A stretch of 64,000 nucleotides of DNA from Novosphingobium lentum NBRC 107847 (GCF_001590965.1 NZ_BCTW01000021.1:17009-81008), one strand, 5' to 3'. Shown: positions 33,470-44,376, numbered from the stretch's first letter. Made by a program: numbers and translations. Notes: generated by a model from the letters alone, not told the origin.

Positions 33470-34792
33470 TCAGAACCTTTCGAGTTCGACTTCCAGCTTG
33501 CGGAAGCCGTGGACGAAGTTTGCCCTTACTCGCTCGACATTGCCAGCAACATGAACGCGCATGCGCCGAACGTGCATTTCTTCCAGCAGGATCCTGAGTT
33601 GCAGTTCCGCCAGCCGCGCGCCGACGCAGCGGTGGATGCCGTAGCCGAACGCAAGGTGCCGCCGGGCGTTCTCGCGCCGCACCAGCAGCTGGTCCGCATT
33701 TTCGAACACCGTTTCGTCGCTGTTGGCGGAAATGTACCACAGCGCCAGCTTGTCGCCCGCCTTGATCGCGTTGCCGAACAGATCGGTGTCCTGCGTCGCG
33801 GTGCGGCGCATGTGCGCCAGCGGAGTGACGAAGCGGATGCATTCCTGCACCGCGTTGGAGATGACCGACGGATCCTGCTCTAGAATCGTCCGCTGGTCCG
33901 GAAACTTGTCCAGCGCGTGGACGATGCCCGACATCGTGTTGCGCGTGGTATCGTTGCCGCCCACGATCAGCAGGATCAGGTTGCCCATGAATTCCTGCGG
34001 GCTCATGTGGTTCATCGCTTCGGAATGGATCATCATCGAGATGAGATCGGGCGAAGGCGGGGCATTGACCCGTTCGCCCCACAACCGCTGGAAATAATGC
34101 GCCATTTCCTCGAGGATCGCGTGGCGCGCGCTGATGAGGTCCTCGGCCAGGGTCATTTCGACATCGCCGGCCCAGTCCGACCAGAACGTCAGCAGCCGCC
34201 GATCTGCCCAGGGAAAGCCGAACAGCAGCGCCAGCATCCCGGTGGTCAGTTCGATCGAGACCGTATCGACCCAATCGAACCGCTGGCCGAACGGCAGCGA
34301 ATCGAGCACTTCGCCCGTGCGCCGGCGGATTTCCTTCGCCATGCGGTCCATCTCCGCCGGCGTGAACGCCGGCGCCACGGTGCGGCGCTGGCCAGTGTGC
34401 TGCGGGCGGTCCATCGCGATGAACATCGGCAGCTGGAAATCGGATTCGGTCGTCCTGGGCGGGTCGCCGATGGTGATGCCGCCATGTTCCCATGAGGACG
34501 AGAACAGTTCGGGCAGCGACTCGACGTGGGTGATGGTCCTGGCGGTGGTGACGTTCCAGTAATCGCCGTAGGGCGTGCCGGTCACCTTGTTGACCGGCGC
34601 CTTGGCGCGCATTTCGGCGAAGATCGGCTGCCAGCGATCCTCGACGTAGATGTCGGAACGGCTGACGTCCCACGGATTGGTGTGCACCGGGCGCGCCTGC
34701 GGATTGCGCGCCATCCAGTTCTCGAACGCCTGACTGGCGGTCGGCGTCGTGCGATAGCTGAACGGCGCCTCGGGGGCGATCTGCGTGGCCAT
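33470..34792 (-). CDS. Cytochrome P450, CYP153-like
   Basis: This 440-residue soluble P450 has the haem-binding motif HLAFGYGIHRCVGARLAE (Cys389), the ExxR helix (ECIRF) and the I-helix LLIVGGNDTTRNT. LPMFIAMDRPQHTGQRRTVAPAF and the N-terminal NPWDVSRSDIYVEDRW resemble CYP153 alkane/fatty-acid terminal hydroxylases. CYP153 enzymes need a ferredoxin and a reductase; no ferredoxin gene is adjacent, but a ferredoxin-reductase-like flavoprotein lies at 38276-39508. The gene starts alone, with msrB right behind it (one base between the coding regions). Confidence 0.9.
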   Translation of the reverse strand: MATQIAPEAPFSYRTTPTASQAFENWMARNPQARPVHTNPWDVSRSDIYVEDRWQPIFAEMRAKAPVNKVTGTPYGDYWNVTTARTITHVESLPELFSSSWEHGGITIGDPPRTTESDFQLPMFIAMDRPQHTGQRRTVAPAFTPAEMDRMAKEIRRRTGEVLDSLPFGQRFDWVDTVSIELTTGMLALLFGFPWADRRLLTFWSDWAGDVEMTLAEDLISARHAILEEMAHYFQRLWGERVNAPPSPDLISMMIHSEAMNHMSPQEFMGNLILLIVGGNDTTRNTMSGIVHALDKFPDQRTILEQDPSVISNAVQECIRFVTPLAHMRRTATQDTDLFGNAIKAGDKLALWYISANSDETVFENADQLLVRRENARRHLAFGYGIHRCVGARLAELQLRILLEEMHVRRMRVHVAGNVERVRANFVHGFRKLEVELERF

Positions 34793-34870
34793 GGGGCTGT
34801 CCTCTCCGCGCCCAGGCCCGTTGGCGGGCTCCGGGTTCGGACGGGACTATCCCGTCAACCTACACCGGTG

Positions 34871-36127
34871 TCAATAAGCCTGTGCGGACGCAGCGGCGGG
34901 CTTGGCGCGGCGCAGGCCGAGCCGCGTCAGCAGCGGCGGCTTGTTCGCCCGCCCGCGCGCCGCGCCCGACTTCATCACCGTGCGCCGGAACACCATCGCG
35001 CCGGTGCGCACGATCACCATCACCCACACCACCTGATAGGCCAGCGCGACCAGATGCGGCCACAGCGCCGGTTCCTGCGCGGCGCGCGCCAGCATCGTGA
35101 ACGGCGAACTGAACGGCACCGCCAGTGCCAGCCATTCCACCCACGTCCCCTGCTGGGTCAGCGCATAGCTGGCAAAGAAGAACACCATCAGCTGCAGCAT
35201 CGTCACCGGCATCGACAGCGTCTGCACCTCGCGCACCGTGCTGGCCATGCCGCCGATCGAGAGGAACAGCGAGCCGAGCAGCAAGTAGGCCATCGCGAAA
35301 TACAGGAAGCCGAGCACGAAGAACAACGGCCAGCCGACCGCCGGGGTGGCCAGCACGGGCAGCGCCTTGCCGCCGAACTCGACCGCCACCGACCCGACCA
35401 CGCCCCACACCCCGATGAACACCAGGCTGACGCCCAGCATGGCGAACAGCTTGCCCAGGAACAACGCGTCCATCGGGATCGCGGCGGCGAGCACCTCGAT
35501 GATCTTGTTGCCCTTTTCCTCAACCAGGTTGGACAGCACCATGCCCGCGAGCAGCATCGTCAGCAGGAACAGCAGCGTCTGCGCGCCTTGCGCGGTCATG
35601 ACGCGGCCATTGTTTTCCTTGGCCGCGCTGGTCGCCACGACTTGCGTGCGCACGTCGGGGAAGTCCTGCGGGTTGGCGACCGCAGCGCGCGCGGCGATCA
35701 TCGCCATCAGGCCCTGCCACTGGCCCAGCCGCTCCGACGTGCCGGTCAGCACCGGCGCGGCCAGCGTGCCGCTGACCACTGCGGCAAGCTGGTTTCCGCC
35801 GCTGTGCAACGCGGCGCGCGCATCGAAATGCCCGGCCGCGTCGGGTTGCTGCTTCAACGGCACCAGTTCGGGCACCGCGCCGCCCAGTTCTTCGGCAAAA
35901 TCGTTGCGCGCCGCGATCAGCGCCTGTCCGTCATCGCCGGCCATCGCCACACCGACTTGCGGCCGGTCGAGATCCTGCGACACCTTGGCGCCGATATTAC
36001 CCGCCATCGCGCCGACCAGCACCGGAAACAGCGGGCTGAGCAGGAACAAGAGGAAGCTTTTGCGCATGATCACCGCGAGGAAATCACGCCGGGCGATCAC
36101 CCAGATGCTGCGAAGCTTGCTGTTCAC
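34871..36127 (-). CDS. ABC transporter permease, NatB-like
   Basis: This 418-residue membrane protein starts with a cytosolic stretch and a first helix (KSFLLFLLSPLFPVLVGAMAG), then has a large extracytoplasmic domain (about residues 45-170). Five further hydrophobic segments follow from TLLFLLTMLLAGMVLSNLVEEKGNKIIEVL onward. That architecture and the EEKGNKIIEVL motif are typical of NatB/YhaP exporters. It starts at GTG 36127, overlapping the stop of the ATPase gene (GTGA), so both subunits are coupled. Confidence 0.88.
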   Translation of the reverse strand: MNSKLRSIWVIARRDFLAVIMRKSFLLFLLSPLFPVLVGAMAGNIGAKVSQDLDRPQVGVAMAGDDGQALIAARNDFAEELGGAVPELVPLKQQPDAAGHFDARAALHSGGNQLAAVVSGTLAAPVLTGTSERLGQWQGLMAMIAARAAVANPQDFPDVRTQVVATSAAKENNGRVMTAQGAQTLLFLLTMLLAGMVLSNLVEEKGNKIIEVLAAAIPMDALFLGKLFAMLGVSLVFIGVWGVVGSVAVEFGGKALPVLATPAVGWPLFFVLGFLYFAMAYLLLGSLFLSIGGMASTVREVQTLSMPVTMLQLMVFFFASYALTQQGTWVEWLALAVPFSSPFTMLARAAQEPALWPHLVALAYQVVWVMVIVRTGAMVFRRTVMKSGAARGRANKPPLLTRLGLRRAKPAAASAQAY

Positions 36128-37173
36128 TTGACGCGCTCCCTGCCGGTGACTTCGGCCTCTTCGGGCGTTTCCTCGAGCGCGCGGGCGGCCGCCTCGCCCG
36201 CGATGGCGACGAACGCATCGTGCAGCCCGGGCCGCTCGATCGACAGGCTGAGGATACCGGCATTGCCTTCGATCAGCGCGCGCAGCAGCGGTTCGACCCC
36301 GGTTTCCGGCAGCGTGAAGTGCCAGAACGCGCCCTCGCGGCGGGCGTCGGCGGGCAGTGCGGCGCGCCATGCGCCATCGGTCGCGCGCGTTTCGAGCCGC
36401 ACTTGCGGGCGCAACCGGTCGCGCGCCACGTCGACCGGCCCGGCAAACGGCACTTTGCCACCTGCGATGATCGCCACCTGATCGCACAGTCGCTCGGCGT
36501 GGGCGATGACATGGGTTGAGAAGATCACCGTCGTCCCGCGCGCGGCGAGATCGCGAATCATCCGCTCCAGCTTGCCCTGATTGAGCGCGTCGAGCCCCGA
36601 AAACGGTTCGTCGAGCACCACCAGATCGGGTTCGTGGACCAGCGTGCCCAGCAATTGCACGGTCTGCGCCATGCCCTTGGACAGCTGCCGGATCTGGCGG
36701 TCGGCGGCATAGCCCAGGCCATGCGCCTCGAGCAGCGCGCGGCCCTTGCGGCGCCCTTCCTTGAGCGGCATCCCGCGCAGCGCGGCGAGGAACGCGATCG
36801 CCTCATACGCCTTCATCGCCGGATAGAGCCCGCGTTCTTCGGGCAGGTAGCCGACGCGCTGCGCCACTTCGGTCGGGCGTTCGTGGCCCAGCACGCGGCG
36901 ATAACCGGCATCGGGGTCGATGATCCCCAGCAACATGCGCAAGGTGGTGGTCTTGCCCGCGCCGTTGGGGCCAAGGATGCCGTAGATCGAACCCTTGGGC
37001 ACGGAGATGTCCACGCCATCGACGGCGGTGAAGCCGTCGAACCGCTTGACCAGGCCGCGCGCCTCGATGGCAAGCTCGACCGGACGCTCGACGCTGCCGT
37101 CAGCGTCTCCATGGTGCCCGGAGGCATCCAGCGCATTGCCCGTCACGGGCCATTCCCCTAGCTCGATCTTCAT
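36124..37173 (-). CDS. ABC transporter ATP-binding protein, NatA-like
   Basis: This 349-residue ATPase has Walker A GPNGAGKTTT, Q-loop YLPEERGLYP, signature QLSKGMAQ, Walker B LVVLDEPFSGLD and the switch His (FSTHV). It has an unusual 35-residue N-terminal extension and a C-terminal domain of about 100 residues, as in NatA/DrrA-type exporters. With the overlapping permease it forms an exporter of unknown substrate. It is divergent from queG. Confidence 0.9.
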   Translation of the reverse strand: MKIELGEWPVTGNALDASGHHGDADGSVERPVELAIEARGLVKRFDGFTAVDGVDISVPKGSIYGILGPNGAGKTTTLRMLLGIIDPDAGYRRVLGHERPTEVAQRVGYLPEERGLYPAMKAYEAIAFLAALRGMPLKEGRRKGRALLEAHGLGYAADRQIRQLSKGMAQTVQLLGTLVHEPDLVVLDEPFSGLDALNQGKLERMIRDLAARGTTVIFSTHVIAHAERLCDQVAIIAGGKVPFAGPVDVARDRLRPQVRLETRATDGAWRAALPADARREGAFWHFTLPETGVEPLLRALIEGNAGILSLSIERPGLHDAFVAIAGEAAARALEETPEEAEVTGRERVK

Positions 37174-37218
37174 GGGACCCGCGTTAGCCGCGAGCCGTGA
37201 ACGGGAGCACTAGCAGGT

Positions 37219-38298
37219 TTGGTTAACGGCGCATCAACTTCGCTGATCGAGCGTTTGCGCGGGGAAGCGGCGCGGCTGGGCTTCGTCGCTTGCGGCATTG
37301 CGCCCGCCACCGACGATCCGCGACAGGCCGAGCGGCTCGACACCTGGCTCGAAGCGGGGCGCCACGGTTCGATGGACTGGATGGAAAACCGCAGCGAGCA
37401 GCGGCGCGGGCCGCAATCGATGTGGCCCGAGGCGCGCAGCGTGATCGCGCTGGGCATGAGCTATGCCCCGGCCGTCGATCCGCTGGCGCTGGCGGCGCAT
37501 CCGGGTCGCGCGCGGATTTCGAGCTATGCGCAAGGGTCGGACTACCACGATACGATCAAGAAGGCGCTCAAGCACCTCGCGCGCTGGCTGGTCGATGCGG
37601 CGGCGCGCGACGGCCACGGCAGCATCGGCGTCAAGGTGTTCGTCGATACCGCGCCGGTGATGGAAAAGCCGCTGGGCGAGGCGGCCGGGATCGGCTGGCA
37701 GGGCAAGCACACCAACCTGGTCAGCCGCACCCACGGCAGCTGGCTGTTTCTGGGAGCAATCTATACCACGCTTGAGGTTGTCTCCGACGCCCCTCACGCC
37801 GACCGTTGCGGGTCGTGCACCCGGTGCCAGGCCGCGTGTCCGACCGCTGCGTTTCCCGCGCCCTACCAGCTCGATGCGCGGCGCTGCATCAGCTATCTGA
37901 CGATCGAGCACAAAGGCCCGATCCCGGAGGAATTCCGCGTGGCGATGGGCAACCGCATCTACGGCTGCGACGATTGCCTGGCGGTGTGCCCATGGAACAA
38001 CTTTGCCCAAAGCGCCGCCGCGAACCGCGCGTTCCTGCCCCGCGCCGAACTGGCTGCGCCGCGACTGGGCGACCTGCTCGCGCTCGACGACGCAGGCTTT
38101 CGCCAGCTGTTTTCCGGATCGCCGGTCAAGCGGATCGGGCGCAACCGCTTCGTGCGCAACTGCCTGATCGCGGCGGGCAACAGCGGGGACTTGGCGCTGC
38201 TACCGCCCGTTGACGCTTTACTGGACGATCCTGACCCGGTGGTGGCAGAGGCGGCGCAGTGGGCGCAGGCGCGACTCAGGCCGGGATCAGTTCCTTGA
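37219..38298 (+). CDS. queG: Epoxyqueuosine reductase
   Basis: This 359-residue cobalamin and Fe-S enzyme performs the last step of queuosine synthesis in tRNA. It has [29 protein letters not shown] (catalytic Asp and substrate loop) and two ferredoxin-like clusters: [13 protein letters not shown] and [10 protein letters not shown] with the [11 protein letters not shown] segment. The start is TTG 37219, with GGGAG and AGCAGG nearby. The 3' end overlaps the convergent flavoprotein gene by 23 bases. Confidence 0.93.
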   Translation: MVNGASTSLIERLRGEAARLGFVACGIAPATDDPRQAERLDTWLEAGRHGSMDWMENRSEQRRGPQSMWPEARSVIALGMSYAPAVDPLALAAHPGRARISSYAQGSDYHDTIKKALKHLARWLVDAAARDGHGSIGVKVFVDTAPVMEKPLGEAAGIGWQGKHTNLVSRTHGSWLFLGAIYTTLEVVSDAPHADRCGSCTRCQAACPTAAFPAPYQLDARRCISYLTIEHKGPIPEEFRVAMGNRIYGCDDCLAVCPWNNFAQSAAANRAFLPRAELAAPRLGDLLALDDAGFRQLFSGSPVKRIGRNRFVRNCLIAAGNSGDLALLPPVDALLDDPDPVVAEAAQWAQARLRPGSVP

Positions 38299-39508
38299 GC
38301 GGGGTCGCGGCATCGGCCAGCCGGTCGATGTCGGGCGTGGCGCGCGCTTCCACCAGCTTGCGGCCGCCGACATAGTCCTTGACCATGTTGACGCAATCGA
38401 GCGCGATCACCCGGCCGGCCTTGAGGTAGACCACCGAGAAGCTGCGCGTCGCGGGATCGCCGCGCAGCACGGTCTGATCGTGGCCGGTCGACAGGCCCAC
38501 CGTCTGCAGGCGCAAGTCATACTGGTTCGACCAGAACCACGGCGTCGCCTTGTACGGATGGAGATCGCCGCAGATCGCCTTGGCCACGGTGGTGCCCATG
38601 TCGTTGGCGTTCTGCACCGATTCCAGGCGGATCACCGCGCCTTCGGCAAAGTCGCTGGCGTGCGCCGCGCAATCGCCGATCGCGAAGACATCGGGCAGGT
38701 TGGTGCGGCAGAATTCGTCCACGTCGACGCCGTTGCCGCCCGCCGCGCCGGCCAGCAGCAGCGGCGCGATCGCCGGAATGATGCCGATGCCCACGATCAC
38801 GATTTCGGCGGGCAGCACCGATCCATCGGCCATGCGCACGCCGGTGACCTTGCCGCCGTTGCCTTCGAGGCAATCGACCATCGCGCCGGTGTGCAGATCG
38901 ACTCCGTGCGCGCGGTGTTCGGCCTCATAGAACGCCGACAGGTCCTCGCCCGCGACGCGCGCCAGCACGCGCGGCAGCGCTTCGAGCAGGGTGACGTGGC
39001 AATCGAGCTTGGTCAGCACCGCCGCCGCCTCCAGCCCGATGTAGCCGCCGCCGATCACCACCGCGCGCCGCGCACCGCCATCGAGTTCGCCCATCAGCCG
39101 GTCGACATCGGCGCGGGTGCGGATGCCGTGCACGCCGGCAAGGTCCGCTCCGGCGCACGACAGCTTGCGCGGATCGCCGCCGGTGGCCCAGACGAGCTTG
39201 CCGTACTGCACGGCGTTGCCGTCGGACAGCGTCAGGACTTTGGTGGCGGCATCGACCGCGGTCACTTCGGTGCCGAGCATCAGTGTCACCGCCTTGTCCG
39301 CCCAGAACTGCGGCGGGCGGATGTACAGACGCTCGAACGTCTTTTCGCGCGCGAGGTATTCCTTGGACAGCGGCGGGCGCTCGTACGGCGCCTCGGGTTC
39401 GCGCCCGATCATCAGGACCGTGCCTTCGAAACCCTGGTTGCGCAGCATCAGCGCGACTTGTGCCCCGCCGTGGCCGGCCCCGACGATGACTACGTCAGCC
39501 TGTTGCAT
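38276..39508 (-). CDS. Ferredoxin/putidaredoxin reductase-like FAD oxidoreductase
   Basis: This 410-residue flavoprotein has an N-terminal FAD motif [30 protein letters not shown], an NAD motif [15 protein letters not shown] and the second FAD motif [10 protein letters not shown]. The C-terminal domain ([18 protein letters not shown]) is characteristic of the CamA/BphA4/rubredoxin-reductase group, which passes electrons from NADH to a ferredoxin for P450s or dioxygenases. The CYP153-like gene 3.5 kb away is a plausible user. Confidence 0.9.
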   Translation of the reverse strand: MQQADVVIVGAGHGGAQVALMLRNQGFEGTVLMIGREPEAPYERPPLSKEYLAREKTFERLYIRPPQFWADKAVTLMLGTEVTAVDAATKVLTLSDGNAVQYGKLVWATGGDPRKLSCAGADLAGVHGIRTRADVDRLMGELDGGARRAVVIGGGYIGLEAAAVLTKLDCHVTLLEALPRVLARVAGEDLSAFYEAEHRAHGVDLHTGAMVDCLEGNGGKVTGVRMADGSVLPAEIVIVGIGIIPAIAPLLLAGAAGGNGVDVDEFCRTNLPDVFAIGDCAAHASDFAEGAVIRLESVQNANDMGTTVAKAICGDLHPYKATPWFWSNQYDLRLQTVGLSTGHDQTVLRGDPATRSFSVVYLKAGRVIALDCVNMVKDYVGGRKLVEARATPDIDRLADAATPLKELIPA

Positions 39509-39612
39509 TCGAATCCTCCCGCTTGTTCGGGCGGATTTGGGGAAAACCGGCCCCCCGTCAAGCCACGATCATGTCACGCAGCGCTCAACTCGCGCGGCAT
39601 TGCCCGGCACGA

Positions 39613-42600
39613 TCACCGGGCGAGCAGGTTGCGCGCCTGGCTGGCGATCTGCGCCAGCATCGCCGGGGCGACCGGCGCGACGACTTGCGCGCGGCCGACG
39701 AGGCGGCGGAACTGGCGGATGTGTTCGGCATGTCCTGCCACCCATTTGCCGACGAACGCGGCGGGCGGCTCGCGCCGCGCACGGGCCAGGAAATCGAGCC
39801 GCATCTGCTGGAAATCGCGGGCCAGCCCGGCCACCAGCAGGCGCTCCCACGGATCGGACGGGTTCATCCGGCTGGCGGTCTGCTGCGCCCAGTCGAGCCC
39901 CAGCTGCGCCCCGAGATCCGAAAACGCTCGCGTAAGCTCGCCCGGATCGGTGCGGCTGTCGGCTGCCAGCCGGGCCAGGCCGATCGCCCCGTCGAGATCG
40001 AACAGGTGGACCACGCTGGCCGCCGCATCGTCGGGCGCGCCGGCATGCGCCAGTTCCTGCGCCATGCGCCCGGCCTGCGTGCGCGCCTCGTCGTTGAGCA
40101 GGCTGCCCGTCCCGGCCGACAGCGCGGCCACGCCCTTGGCCAGATCGGCGATCATCCGGCTCGGCTGGGTCTTGCCGCGCCCGGTGCGGATCAGGTCGGC
40201 CATGTGGCTGCGCATGGCCGCCGCGGCGCGATCGAACAGCAGCAGGCGCGCCTCTTCGGGCATTGCTGCATGTTCCAGCCGGTCCCAGATTGCGGGCATG
40301 CCCAGCAGGCGTTCGGCCGCGATGAACGCGGCGGCGACTTGCGCCAGCGTGGTGCCTTCTTCCTCGACCAGTTCGAACGGATGGATCATCCCCATCCGGT
40401 TGACCATGCGGTTGGCCAGCTTGGTCGCGATGATCTCGCGCCGCAGCCGGTGGCCGAGGATTTCCTTGCGGAACTTGACCTGCATCGGCGTGGGGAACGC
40501 GGCGAGCAGTTCATCGGCCAGCCCGACATCATCGGGCACGTCGCTGTCTTCCAGCGCGCGTTGCAGCACCAGCTTGGCGCTCGACAACACCACCGCCAGT
40601 TCGGGCCGGGTCAGCCCGCGACCGTCGGTGGCACGGCGGGCAAAGGTATCGCCATCGGCCAGCCCTTCGGTGCGGCGGTCGAGGTCGCCGCTTTCCTCCA
40701 GCTGTTCGATCAGGCGCGAATAGGATGCGGTCGAGCGCGGCCCCGCACTGCGCGCGATCGACAGGCACAGCGCCTGCAGCCGGTTGTCCTCGAGCACCAG
40801 CGCGGCGACTTCGTCCGTCATCGCCACGAGCAGCCTGACCCGCGCCTTCTCGGTCAGCCGGCCGCTGCGCTTGGCGGCGGCCAGGGCGATCTTGATGTTG
40901 ACCTCGTTGTCCGAGCAATCGACGCCCGCCGAATTGTCGATGAAATCGGTGTTGATGCGCCCGCCCTGGCCCAGGTTGCCGTCGAGCGCGAACTCGATCC
41001 GCCCGGCCTGCGTCGCGCCGAGGTTGGCGCCTTCGCCGATCACCTTGACCCGCAGGTCCTCGCCGTTGACGCGGATCGCGTCGTTGGCGGGATCGCCGAC
41101 CGCCACGTTGTTCTCGACCGCCGCCTTCACATACGTGCCGATGCCGCCGAACCACAGCAGGTCCATCCGCGCCTTCAGGATCGCGCTGATCAGTGTTTCG
41201 GGATCGATTTCGGCCACATCGAGATCGAGCATCTCGCGCACTTGCGCCGACAGCGGAATGCTCTTGAGCGTGCGCGGGAACACCCCGCCGCCCGCCGAGA
41301 TCAGCGTGGCGTCGTAATCGGCCCAGCTCGAACGCGGCAGCGCGAACAGGCGGGCGCGTTCGGCCCAGCTCGTCGCCGGATCGGGATCGGGGTCGAGGAA
41401 AATGTGGCGGTGATCGAATGCGGCGACCAGCTGGATCGCCTTCGACAGCAGCATGCCGTTGCCGAACACATCGCCCGACATGTCGCCGCAGCCCGCGACG
41501 CGCACCGGGTCGGCCTGCACATCGACGCCGCGTTCGAGGAAGTGCCGCTGGACCGACAGCCATGCACCGCGCGCGGTGATGCCCATCGCCTTGTGATCGT
41601 AGCCCTTCGATCCGCCGCTGGCGAACGCATCGTCGAGCCAGAAGTCGCGGGCTTCCGCGATGGCGTTGGCAACGTCGGAGAACGTCGCGGTGCCCTTGTC
41701 GGCGGCGACCACGAAATACGGGTCCTCGCCATCGTGGCACAGCACGCCTTCGGGATGGACCACGCGCGCGCCGACGATGTTGTCGGTCACCGACAGCAGG
41801 CTGCGGATGAACAGCTGGTAGCTCGCCTTGCCCTCGGCCAGCCAGCCGTCGCGGTCCTTCACCGGATCGGGCAGCTGCTTGGGATAGAACCCGCCCTTGG
41901 CGCCGGTGGGCACGATCACCGCGTTCTTGACGCGCTGCGCCTTCATCAGCCCGAGCACTTCGGTGCGGAAGTCGTCGCGCCGGTCGGACCAGCGCAAGCC
42001 GCCGCGCGCCACCGGCCCGGCGCGCAAGTGGATGCCTTCGACACGGGGGCTGTAGACGAAGATCTCGCGCCACGGCACCGGGCGCGGCAGCCCGGGCACG
42101 AGCGTGGAATCGAGCTTGAACACCAGCGATTCGCGCGCCGAAGGAGCGAACGCGTTGGTGCGCAGGATCGCATCGCCCAACGAACGGAACGCGCGCAACA
42201 GGCGATCGTCGTTGATCGCCGCCACGCCCGACAGGCCGGTGCGGATGCGGTCGGCCGAGGCGGCCAGCGCTGCGTCGCGATCTCCCACGAACGCCGGATC
42301 GTGGCGCACCGCGAACGCGTCGATCAGCCCCTGGGCGACGTCGGGCGCGTTCTTCAACGCATCGACCACGGTGGGAATGCCGAAGCCGAGCCCGGCCTGG
42401 CGCAAGTAGCGGAACCACGCGCGCAGCCAGTTCGCCTCGCGCGCGCCGAGCCCGGTGGCGACGATCAGGCGGTTGAACGCGTCGTCCTCGGCCACGCCGT
42501 TGAGCACGGCGGCAATCGCGTGCTCGATCGGCGCGGCGCGTTCCAGCAGCGTGTCGGCGCTGCAATCGCTGGGCAGATCAAGCAGGAAATCGTGGATGAA

Positions 42601-44376
42601 GCCGAGCGCGCCGCCCTGCAGCGGCGTGGGCACTTCCTCGAGCACGCGGAAGCCGAAGTTTTCGACCACCGGCACCGCATCCGACAGCACGATCGCGCCT
42701 TCGCGCTGGTACAGTTTCAGCCGCAGGGCTGGGTCGCCGGGCAGGCGATGGAGCCGCGCGGCGCGGCGCGGCGCATCCTCGCCCGACAGGCCGCGCAGCG
42801 TGATGATGTCGCGCGCCGCCTCGGCCGCGCCCGACGCCGCGCGATAGGCTTCGGGAAACGCATCGGCATAACGCGCGGCGATGGCGGCGGCGCGCGATGG
42901 CTCCTCGATCGCGGCGAGTTCGGCCTCGACCGCCTTGGGCCAGCCGCGCACCATCGCCTGCAACGCGGCATCGAGCACCGCCTCGTCGGGCGCGGCATCG
43001 CCTTCGCGGATATCGAGTACGAACCGCAGCAGCGCCAGGCTGCTGCCCTCGACCGACAGGCTCCAGTCCATGACTTGCGCCTTGGCGGCGGATTCGAGCA
43101 TCGCCTGCACCGTGTTGCGGATCTCGGTCGAGAACACGTCGCGCGGCAGCCACACGAACGCGAACAGATGGCGCGCGAGCGGCGCCCGGACCAGCGCCAG
43201 GCGGGGACGCGGGCGGTCGACCAGGCTCATCATGGTCGTGGCGATGCGTTCGAGATCGGCATCGCCGAAGCTCACCAGCAGGTCGTGCGGCAGCGCGGTC
43301 AGCGCGTGGACCAGCGCCTTGCCCGCGTGGCCCGCCGGATCGAACCCGAACTTGGCCATCAACGCGGCGGTCTGGCTGCGCAGGCGCGGGATGCGATCCG
43401 GCAGCGCGGCCAATGCGGCGCTGGTCCACACCCCGACGTGGACCGACAGCGCCACGACCTTGCCGCCTTCGCTGCGCGGCACGATGAACAGATCGAGGGG
43501 CACGCGCCGGTGGACGTTGGCGATGCGGTTGGCCTTGATCACCAGCGGCATGTGCCGCGCCTCGGCCCCGGCCCGGCGCGGATGGTCGAACCAGGCAAAG
43601 GCGCGCTCGAACGAGGCGGGCGCGAGCAACTGGCGCGCGCTTTTGCGACAGATGCCGAGCAGGCCCGACTGGCTGCCATCACGCCGCCGGGTGACGTGGC
43701 CCAACTGCGTCAGCATGTCGCCCGCCAGCCATTGCAGCAGCGCCGCGCCTTCGGCATCGGGCAGCGTAGCGGCATCTTCGATCATCGCCAGCCGCAGCTT
43801 GGGCCAGTCGGTCACCGCCGCGCGGACATCGGCGAGCGTGGCCGCCAGATCGTCCGCCAGCACGCGCCGCAGCCGCGCGTCGGCACGGTCGGTTTCGACG
43901 TAGATGATCGATTCGCGACGCTCGGCCGGATTGTCGGACGGGGTCGCGGCGGTCGGGTCGCAAGCCGGCATGTCGCGCAGATGCCCAGCCTCGTCGCGCC
44001 GGACGGCGACCACCGGGTGCAGCAGCCGGTCGATCGCCAGCCCGCGCGCCGCGATCGAATCGACCAGGAACGGCATGTCGTCGTTGATCAGGGCGATGCG
44101 CAAATAGCGTTCGCCGGTCTTGCCGCCGACGCTTTCGATCGCGATCCTCGCGTCGGCATCGGGACGGTCCATCGCGGCGTGGAGCGTGAAGCGGGCCGCA
44201 GCTTCGATCCGGGCAGGGTCGAATTCGGCGGCTTCACCCGGCAGGAGCGAGCCGGCAAAGCGCCGCGAGAGTTCGCTCACGAGCTTGGCGGGCAGCCGCG
44301 CAGGCTTGGCGGCGGCCGATTCGGCAGCGGCATCGGAAGCGGTTTCGGCGGATTTATCAGCGGTCTTGCTGGCCAT
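39613..44376 (-). CDS. gdh: NAD-specific glutamate dehydrogenase, giant class
   Basis: This 1587-residue protein belongs to the large bacterial GDH class (about 180 kDa). The N-terminal half has regulatory ACT-like regions (ALINDDMPFLVDSIAARGLAIDRLLHP, LVSFGDADLERIATTMMSL). The catalytic core has GGLRWSDRRDDFRTEVLGLMKAQRVKNAVIVPTGAKGGF and GDMSGDVFGNGMLLS. It oxidises glutamate to 2-oxoglutarate and ammonia with NAD+. Start ATG 44376 has GGGGAAG at good spacing. A 1628-codon open frame on the opposite strand is a GC-driven shadow: its composition is Arg/His/Gln-rich and it shows no domain. Confidence 0.96.
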   Translation of the reverse strand: MASKTADKSAETASDAAAESAAAKPARLPAKLVSELSRRFAGSLLPGEAAEFDPARIEAAARFTLHAAMDRPDADARIAIESVGGKTGERYLRIALINDDMPFLVDSIAARGLAIDRLLHPVVAVRRDEAGHLRDMPACDPTAATPSDNPAERRESIIYVETDRADARLRRVLADDLAATLADVRAAVTDWPKLRLAMIEDAATLPDAEGAALLQWLAGDMLTQLGHVTRRRDGSQSGLLGICRKSARQLLAPASFERAFAWFDHPRRAGAEARHMPLVIKANRIANVHRRVPLDLFIVPRSEGGKVVALSVHVGVWTSAALAALPDRIPRLRSQTAALMAKFGFDPAGHAGKALVHALTALPHDLLVSFGDADLERIATTMMSLVDRPRPRLALVRAPLARHLFAFVWLPRDVFSTEIRNTVQAMLESAAKAQVMDWSLSVEGSSLALLRFVLDIREGDAAPDEAVLDAALQAMVRGWPKAVEAELAAIEEPSRAAAIAARYADAFPEAYRAASGAAEAARDIITLRGLSGEDAPRRAARLHRLPGDPALRLKLYQREGAIVLSDAVPVVENFGFRVLEEVPTPLQGGALGFIHDFLLDLPSDCSADTLLERAAPIEHAIAAVLNGVAEDDAFNRLIVATGLGAREANWLRAWFRYLRQAGLGFGIPTVVDALKNAPDVAQGLIDAFAVRHDPAFVGDRDAALAASADRIRTGLSGVAAINDDRLLRAFRSLGDAILRTNAFAPSARESLVFKLDSTLVPGLPRPVPWREIFVYSPRVEGIHLRAGPVARGGLRWSDRRDDFRTEVLGLMKAQRVKNAVIVPTGAKGGFYPKQLPDPVKDRDGWLAEGKASYQLFIRSLLSVTDNIVGARVVHPEGVLCHDGEDPYFVVAADKGTATFSDVANAIAEARDFWLDDAFASGGSKGYDHKAMGITARGAWLSVQRHFLERGVDVQADPVRVAGCGDMSGDVFGNGMLLSKAIQLVAAFDHRHIFLDPDPDPATSWAERARLFALPRSSWADYDATLISAGGGVFPRTLKSIPLSAQVREMLDLDVAEIDPETLISAILKARMDLLWFGGIGTYVKAAVENNVAVGDPANDAIRVNGEDLRVKVIGEGANLGATQAGRIEFALDGNLGQGGRINTDFIDNSAGVDCSDNEVNIKIALAAAKRSGRLTEKARVRLLVAMTDEVAALVLEDNRLQALCLSIARSAGPRSTASYSRLIEQLEESGDLDRRTEGLADGDTFARRATDGRGLTRPELAVVLSSAKLVLQRALEDSDVPDDVGLADELLAAFPTPMQVKFRKEILGHRLRREIIATKLANRMVNRMGMIHPFELVEEEGTTLAQVAAAFIAAERLLGMPAIWDRLEHAAMPEEARLLLFDRAAAAMRSHMADLIRTGRGKTQPSRMIADLAKGVAALSAGTGSLLNDEARTQAGRMAQELAHAGAPDDAAASVVHLFDLDGAIGLARLAADSRTDPGELTRAFSDLGAQLGLDWAQQTASRMNPSDPWERLLVAGLARDFQQMRLDFLARARREPPAAFVGKWVAGHAEHIRQFRRLVGRAQVVAPVAPAMLAQIASQARNLLAR

